A stretch of DNA of 36,783 bases from ANME-2 cluster archaeon. Its GTDB lineage: Archaea; Halobacteriota; Methanosarcinia; Methanosarcinales; Methanocomedenaceae. Below are positions 32,060 to 36,783 of the stretch, one piece after another. The stretch's first letter is position 1. The number at the start of each line of letters is the position of its first letter. The stretch spans positions 71,597-108,379 of the forward strand of contig JAHYIS010000004.1 in assembly GCA_019429385.1 (NCBI GenBank), given 5' to 3'. The position numbers and the translations under genes were made by a program. The notes under the pieces were generated by a model. It was not told the DNA's origin. It did not search any database and saw only the letters and a list, made by a program, of their open reading frames with translations.

Positions 32060-33343
32060 ATGAATTCGGAAAATAATCAATATAAAATCAATTATTCGTT
32101 CAACATTTGTCAGTCAGACAGGGAACATTCCCCTATCTCTGATAACCCGGTAGACAACATCATCATAGTGGGTACAGCCCACGTTTCGAATAAAAGTGTT
32201 ACCGAGGTTGACGAAACTATTGAGCGTGAACAGCCTGATATTGTCGCAGTAGAACTATGTCCTGCACGGTACAAGGCACTGACCGAGCAGGTAGAGGAAA
32301 AAAAGATATCTCCAAAGGATATTCTCGGTGGTAGCCAGCCTTACTATTTCCTGATACACTGGTTGTTGGCCTATGTGCAAAAGAAGATAGGCGATGATAT
32401 GGGAGTTGACCCGGGGGCTGAGATGATCCATGCAATTAAAAAAGCTGAATCCACAGGTGCCCGTATCGTGCTTCTGGACCGTGACATCCAGATAACATTG
32501 CAGCGATTCTGGATGAGCATGGGTCTTTGGGAAAAGCTCAAAATGACTGGAGCCATACTGATGGCGGCTGTGGGGCTAAAAGGTGAAGAAGTGGATATTG
32601 ATTCTGTTACTGAACAGGATGTTGTCACCCAGCTGATCAATGAACTTCGTAAATTTGCACCTTCTGCAGCAAGGGTGTTCATAGATGAACGTGATGCTTA
32701 TATGACCACAAACCTGCTGAAGGCTGCAAAGACAGGAAGGGTTGTGGCAGTAGTAGGTGCCGGGCACAGGCAGGGTATCAATAATTACCTGCAGCATCCT
32801 GAGAGTCTTCCCCCCATGGAACAACTGGTCAGTGTACCTAAAAAGAGGTTCAGCCTCATGAAGATAGTTGGATTTAGTTTTGTGGTAATTGCGATTGCCA
32901 CGTTCTTACTGGTCATTTTGGGGATTATGCAGGGTGCCATTTCACCTTATATGTTATTTATTGTCATGGGTTACTGGATCGTAATAAACGGTGTACTGAG
33001 TGCTACCGGTGCTGCCCTGGCCGGGGGGCATCCAAAGTCCATATTGACAGCATTTTCAGTGGCCTGGCTTACTTCCCTGAATCCTTTGATGGCAGCAGGT
33101 TGGTTTGCAGGACTTATGGAAGCAAAACAACGTCCTCCATCCCCACATGATTTTAAGAGATTACTTGATGTTGAGACTATTGGAGAAATGATGGGGATTC
33201 CGCTGTTTCGGGTGCTGCTGGTGGCAGCTCTTGCCAACCTGGGAAGCGTACTGGGTACATTCATAGGAATATATGTGGTGCTGCGTGTGGCAAATATCAA
33301 TCCGACTGTTGTCCTGAATGATGTATTTAGCAGTATTTTTTGA
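32060..33343 (+). CDS. TraB/PrgY-family membrane protein
   Basis: 427 residues. The N-terminal catalytic-looking domain shows the GTAHVS motif (38-43), VAVELCPARYKAL, IVLLDRDIQITLQR, VFIDERDAYM and VVGAGHRQGI, all conserved across the TraB/GumN/Tiki fold. Four membrane helices follow (from about 270), ending in GTFIGIYVVLRVA. Members in bacteria affect pheromone levels, and Tiki proteins are metalloproteases; archaeal function is unknown. GGTGA lies four nt before the ATG. It is divergent from the PRC-barrel gene and convergent with the PKD surface protein. Confidence 0.9.
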   Translation: MNSENNQYKINYSFNICQSDREHSPISDNPVDNIIIVGTAHVSNKSVTEVDETIEREQPDIVAVELCPARYKALTEQVEEKKISPKDILGGSQPYYFLIHWLLAYVQKKIGDDMGVDPGAEMIHAIKKAESTGARIVLLDRDIQITLQRFWMSMGLWEKLKMTGAILMAAVGLKGEEVDIDSVTEQDVVTQLINELRKFAPSAARVFIDERDAYMTTNLLKAAKTGRVVAVVGAGHRQGINNYLQHPESLPPMEQLVSVPKKRFSLMKIVGFSFVVIAIATFLLVILGIMQGAISPYMLFIVMGYWIVINGVLSATGAALAGGHPKSILTAFSVAWLTSLNPLMAAGWFAGLMEAKQRPPSPHDFKRLLDVETIGEMMGIPLFRVLLVAALANLGSVLGTFIGIYVVLRVANINPTVVLNDVFSSIF

Positions 33344-33394
33344 ACTGGGAACAACTCTCCTTAAGGAAAATAACACCATTTCCGGCTGTCTCCA

Positions 33395-35197
33395 TCAGGA
33401 TTCTTTTTCAGGGTCATTTTGGACGTTTCTCCAGAACTGGTCATGATTTTGGTTTTTTTCAAGACTTGCTTCCGATGGCATTTCTGGATTTATTTTATTA
33501 GAGTATGGATATCTCTTTGTTATATGCCGTGAATGCTCAGGATCCGGTATTTGCTCTTCATCTGAAAGGATAATAGCAAATGTTTGTTTTGAGGTCCGTC
33601 CGGGTATTGGTGCAGGTACTTTAATTGGCACTATTTTTTTGTCGGGTTCCTTATGCCAAAAACTATCGGGAACATGAGAGTGTCTTTCTTTGGGTCGAGT
33701 GACAAATAAAGGTTTTTCTTTTAAATTAAAATAAAATTGTGTCAAGACAATTGGCAATTTCTTTGCTGTCCTGGATAATTCACCCATCATTGCAGGTAGT
33801 TTATTTACTTTATTTTTATTTGCCATGGTATGTGATATCCCGATATAGATTGAGATTATTACGAAAAACGTTAACAAAATTTTGCCTGGTGGTAGTTTTT
33901 CTTTCAGAAAACCTGTCCACATGATTGGTGCAATTGTCGTATTATTCTTTTCAGTTGGTTGCACTGTTGTGTTATGGGTGGGAAGAACAGTTTGTATTAT
34001 CGATGAATTGGATGCGAGCATTGAAGGGGATGATACATTGCTTCCCGAGATTGCCAGTGGCCCAATATTTATTCTTACTGGAAGACTGGCCTGGTAATAA
34101 TACGTGGTTGAATCTTCACCGATCTTCTTTGTATACATCTTTTCCCAGTCTGTTCTTGAGTCATCATAACTATAAAGGTAAATGGTATTTAACGTAATAC
34201 CATTCTCTTTTACCCATGATTTATCAATAATAAATGAGATTGTTGGATTATTTACATTGTTTTCAGATATCAGGCCAAAGCTGCCGATCCAAACATTCAG
34301 GTTACTGAAAATTACTCCGGGAGCGTCTTTATCGACCAGTGATGAGGTGTGGTTGAGAATCTCTACTTTTACTGCTTCTTTTCCAAAACTGACGAGACCT
34401 GTAAAGTTGATATATTTCACATAATTACATTCCAGTTCAAAATTAAAGCTGACCTCCTGGTCTTTACCGATAAATCTGCGGTCGGTTTCTGTGCAGATTA
34501 TGTTCTTGAAGGTTTCACCTGACGTGCCGGTGCTGCCACCACTACCAACACCAGTGCTTTTAGTGGTTGTAACTTCATTTACAGTGACGGTCAATGTATC
34601 ATTGTCAGAATTTCCAGCAAAATCACTAACCGTAAGGGTAACCGTATATGTACCAGGATTGGAGTAGGTGTGGGTTGTAGTAACTCCATTGGCGTCAACA
34701 GTTATATCGTTACTGGCATCGAAATCCCAGGAATAACTGACAATACCAACATCATCAGATGAACCGGAACCATCGAAATGAACGACTGTATCTTCATTAA
34801 CGGTCTGGTCAGGACCAGCAACAGCGGTGGGAGAGGTAGTATCAAGGAAAGGAGCGGTTGTTGCTGTATGATTCGTCCATGTATGATTGATATTACTATT
34901 GTTATCCTGAGTTTTGGTAGAGATGGTATATTTAGAATTAGGGATTAGACCTGTGGCATTAAAGAATTGAATCCCTTTTGAAATATTTTTGATGAATGTG
35001 TTGTTTATCCAGATGCTTACGTTTGCGAAGTCAGCATCGGATGGGTCGATCCATGTCCAGTTGATATATGTAGCTGAATAACTAATATTGTTAAGATCAG
35101 TTATGTTTGAAGGGGGGGTAGTCACATTAGCACTAACAACTCCAACTGTTACAAATAAAAGCAATATCCCAACAACTGATAAATATAATCCCCGCAA
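33395..35197 (-). CDS. Surface protein with FN3-like, PKD and PGF-pre-PGF domains, membrane anchor and cytoplasmic tail
   Basis: 600 residues. Signal peptide 1-23; FN3-like domain about 30-115; PKD domain about 122-207 (VNEDTVVHFDGSGSSDD, YSWDFD, GTYTVTLTVSD); a Gly/Ser/Thr linker; PGF-pre-PGF domain about 230-385 (VWIGSFGLI, ISFIIDKSWVKENGI, WEKMYTKKIGED, YYYQASLPV). A juxtamembrane PIMWTGF and KEKLPPGK precede a membrane span at 440-459. Instead of the short basic end of a PGF-CTERM protein there is a 140-residue cytoplasmic tail with no recognised domain. Many N-x-S/T sequons suggest glycosylation. The TTG start has GGTGA six nt upstream; an ATG nearby is out of frame. Confidence 0.86.
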   Translation of the reverse strand: MRGLYLSVVGILLLFVTVGVVSANVTTPPSNITDLNNISYSATYINWTWIDPSDADFANVSIWINNTFIKNISKGIQFFNATGLIPNSKYTISTKTQDNNSNINHTWTNHTATTAPFLDTTSPTAVAGPDQTVNEDTVVHFDGSGSSDDVGIVSYSWDFDASNDITVDANGVTTTHTYSNPGTYTVTLTVSDFAGNSDNDTLTVTVNEVTTTKSTGVGSGGSTGTSGETFKNIICTETDRRFIGKDQEVSFNFELECNYVKYINFTGLVSFGKEAVKVEILNHTSSLVDKDAPGVIFSNLNVWIGSFGLISENNVNNPTISFIIDKSWVKENGITLNTIYLYSYDDSRTDWEKMYTKKIGEDSTTYYYQASLPVRINIGPLAISGSNVSSPSMLASNSSIIQTVLPTHNTTVQPTEKNNTTIAPIMWTGFLKEKLPPGKILLTFFVIISIYIGISHTMANKNKVNKLPAMMGELSRTAKKLPIVLTQFYFNLKEKPLFVTRPKERHSHVPDSFWHKEPDKKIVPIKVPAPIPGRTSKQTFAIILSDEEQIPDPEHSRHITKRYPYSNKINPEMPSEASLEKNQNHDQFWRNVQNDPEKES

Positions 35198-35473
35198 TTT
35201 TCATCACCAAAATATTAAGTACAATATTCTATTTAGCTAAATTTTATTTGTATCCGATATCCTTTTTCTCACTCGAAAGTATCGAATAATATAGGATTGC
35301 CTACAGTTGTGTACCTTCTGACTATTCCCTCAAATGTATAGTAAATTTCCAACCCCCTGATTGGATGAATCTATATTAACTACTATACGAAATCAAAATT
35401 AATATGTCTTTCGGATGGTTCCTGCTTTTTATTGTTGAAAAAAGTGACAGAATTGTTATATCAAAACATTTTA

Positions 35474-36664
35474 TCAGGTTCCTACAATTGCGATAGGTAC
35501 GGAGAGAGAAGGCATACTCGCCTCAAAGAATAAATACATGGCTTCCTGGCCAATCCCCTTTATAGTAACAATATCCCATTTACCATTGACGAACAGTTCG
35601 AGTTGCACATTACGAATCTTGTTTTGAGTTATCCATTTCCGGTCTATTTTGAACCTGATAACCGCTTTATCTACAGCTTCATCATGTATATTAAGTCCAA
35701 TATTATCGAACTCATATACAAGCCCTTCCGTAATAGGACCAGCTTTTACAGAATGTTCTTTCAATAGTTCTATAGTGATCTTCACGTCTTTTTTTGAAAT
35801 TTTTGACCTGAAATCGATGACGTTTATACTGTGTTTTGAATCAAATGCCTTGATTACCCTTTTCCCTTCCTTGACAAGTATCGGCACAGATTCATAGAAC
35901 ATTATATTAGATTCCGGCTCTTTATCTGGAACTGGTTTTTTTATAAAATCTTCCAGCAATACAGGTTTTTCAGGTATGGCCTGTTTTTCTTTTAGAACCG
36001 GTGCTGAAGCAGATACTGTTGAAAGTACGGGCTCTGGTTTGACTTCATGTTTCTCACCAGCTTTTAATTCACTGATAATATCGTCAAAAGAAAGATGTTT
36101 CTCAGCTTCACGACGGGTAGGTTCCATAACAGGTGCATGCCGCGTTTCATATTTTTTAACCACTGGCTCTGGTTTTTGATTTAATCCTGATATTGTCGCT
36201 GGTTTTTTGATTTGTCTTTCCCTGATAACAGCCCCCTTGAGCTCTAAACCATCAGGGATACCAGATGGTCTTTCTGTACGTGGAATACCAGTTTCGGTTT
36301 TATCATTTACTTTTAAGGATAAATCGGGTAAAACAGGTAACTCGGGTGATTCCTGTGTAACTGCTCTGACCAGTGATATTACACTTTCAACCACAGAATA
36401 TCTTTCATCACCGAATCGTCTGCGGCCCAGACTAATACCTGCATCTATTATCAAAAGTGAGAGGGCAAATATCAGGATAATGATGAACAGACCCCCATCC
36501 TGATGAGTTTCAAGCCATCCAAGACCAATTTTTGTAACATCGAGGATATAAAGGAGAATTCTTAAAAAAATATAACCAATGCACAATGTGCCTATGAGAT
36601 GAACGGTATTCATGAACAAAGGATTGTCCAGTATCTCATCCACTTTAACATTGGTCCGGGTCAT
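35474..36664 (-). CDS. Two-helix membrane protein with a C-terminal PGF-pre-PGF-like domain
   Basis: 396 residues. It has no signal peptide. Two membrane helices lie at about 19-41 and 57-79, followed by RRRFGDER, then a Pro/Lys/Glu-rich disordered stretch (about 100-250) with repeated KPEPV-type motifs. Residues 255-395 resemble the second half of a PGF-pre-PGF domain: VIRFKIDRKWITQNKI, then GKWDIVTIKGIGQEAMYLFFEASMPSLSVPIAIVG. By the positive-inside rule this domain faces the cytoplasm. GGAGG precedes the ATG. The start codon abuts the stop of the upstream PGF-CTERM gene. The 35198-35473 gap downstream is AT-rich with no gene. Confidence 0.8.
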   Translation of the reverse strand: MTRTNVKVDEILDNPLFMNTVHLIGTLCIGYIFLRILLYILDVTKIGLGWLETHQDGGLFIIILIFALSLLIIDAGISLGRRRFGDERYSVVESVISLVRAVTQESPELPVLPDLSLKVNDKTETGIPRTERPSGIPDGLELKGAVIRERQIKKPATISGLNQKPEPVVKKYETRHAPVMEPTRREAEKHLSFDDIISELKAGEKHEVKPEPVLSTVSASAPVLKEKQAIPEKPVLLEDFIKKPVPDKEPESNIMFYESVPILVKEGKRVIKAFDSKHSINVIDFRSKISKKDVKITIELLKEHSVKAGPITEGLVYEFDNIGLNIHDEAVDKAVIRFKIDRKWITQNKIRNVQLELFVNGKWDIVTIKGIGQEAMYLFFEASMPSLSVPIAIVGT

Positions 36665-36783
36665 CTAATCCCGCCTCCGGCCAGTGACAGATAATACAAC
36701 CAGTACAAATAAGGCTATCAATACCTGGAACCCGGGTACCTCTTCCTTCCACAATCCTGTCCATGTGATTGGTGTCATACCCG
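36665..36783 (-). CDS. C-terminal end of a PGF-CTERM surface protein (runs off the right edge)
   Basis: Only the last 38 codons are in the window. They read MTPITWTGLWKEEVPGF, a hydrophobic span (VLIALFVLVVLSV), and TGRRRD before TAG. The tripartite end (PGF, membrane helix, basic tail) is the PGF-CTERM signal that archaeosortase A recognises for lipid anchoring. PITWTGLWKE is close to the PIMWTGFLKE of the 600-residue protein. The next gene begins directly after this stop, so they are cotranscribed. The rest of the protein is unknown. Confidence 0.8.
   Translation of the reverse strand, partial: GMTPITWTGLWKEEVPGFQVLIALFVLVVLSVTGRRRD

Noticed and set aside
35160-35215. Possible frameshift at the start of the PKD surface protein, where an ATG lies 7 nt before the TTG in another frame
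   Set aside because: The GGTGA site is correctly spaced for the TTG, and the TTG frame gives a full signal peptide, so no frameshift is needed.
1-36783. CRISPR array, prophage, integrase, tRNA or rRNA genes
   Set aside because: No regularly spaced direct repeats, no phage or recombinase proteins and no cloverleaf or rRNA sequence could be seen. The only dispersed repeat is the two-copy intergenic element.

Overview
This window looks like chromosomal DNA from a euryarchaeon of the Methanosarcinales/ANME-2 kind. The evidence is the F420-dependent methylene-H4MPT dehydrogenase (mtd), a Tfx-type regulator, an archaeal geranylgeranyl reductase, archaeal GfcR, RibL and Nob1, S-layer-type and PGF-CTERM surface proteins, CcmAB for c-type cytochrome maturation, and a glucosylglycerate pathway of the type known from Methanococcoides. 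Signals are archaeal too: TATA boxes about 25 nt before short leaders, GGTGA-type ribosome binding sites, and frequent TTG starts. The exact lineage is an inference. I see no tRNA, rRNA, CRISPR array, transposase or phage gene. The intergenic stretches are short (none above 300 nt).

Layout. 1-2.9 kb (-): TrkH potassium transporter, an LsrF-like aldolase and a truncated zinc alcohol dehydrogenase. 2.9-5.6 kb (-): mtd, then Tfx overlapping a geranylgeranyl reductase. 5.7-10 kb: RibL, an unrecognised 498-aa protein, two tandem DUF2180 proteins, an S-layer-like protein and a lone AsnC/RAM domain. 10.1-14.4 kb (+): ppdK, DUF2098 and DUF2117. 14.4-17.3 kb (-): GfcR, Nob1 and a membrane protein with exact 23-residue repeats. 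17.4-19.6 kb (-): thioredoxin, an atypical ferredoxin and a CoA-disulfide-reductase-like flavoprotein. 19.6-23.4 kb (-): CcmB, CcmA, aspartate dehydrogenase, a DUF2551 protein and a radical SAM protein. 23.4-28.5 kb: a secreted COG1361-like protein, then phosphatase, unknown protein and GH15-like hydrolase (+) facing glucosyl-3-phosphoglycerate synthase (-). 28.5-31.9 kb (-): tungsten aldehyde oxidoreductase with a four-cluster ferredoxin, a Thg1-like protein and a PRC-barrel protein. 32-33.3 kb (+): TraB. 33.4-36.8 kb (-): three related surface proteins built around PGF-pre-PGF domains or PGF-CTERM tails.

The points most worth a second look are: (1) eleven consecutive 23-residue repeats, without an indel, in the 567-aa membrane protein, with a 21-bp palindrome at its start; (2) the PGF-pre-PGF trio, in which one copy of the domain is predicted to lie in the cytoplasm; (3) a two-copy intergenic element (4607-4660 and 9620-9712), one copy carrying two abutting hairpins; (4) ccmA, whose Walker A motif is only included if translation begins at a non-canonical ATT; (5) a glucosylglycerate synthesis and possible turnover locus; and (6) palindromes upstream of the ferredoxin-AOR pair and between the RAM gene and ppdK.
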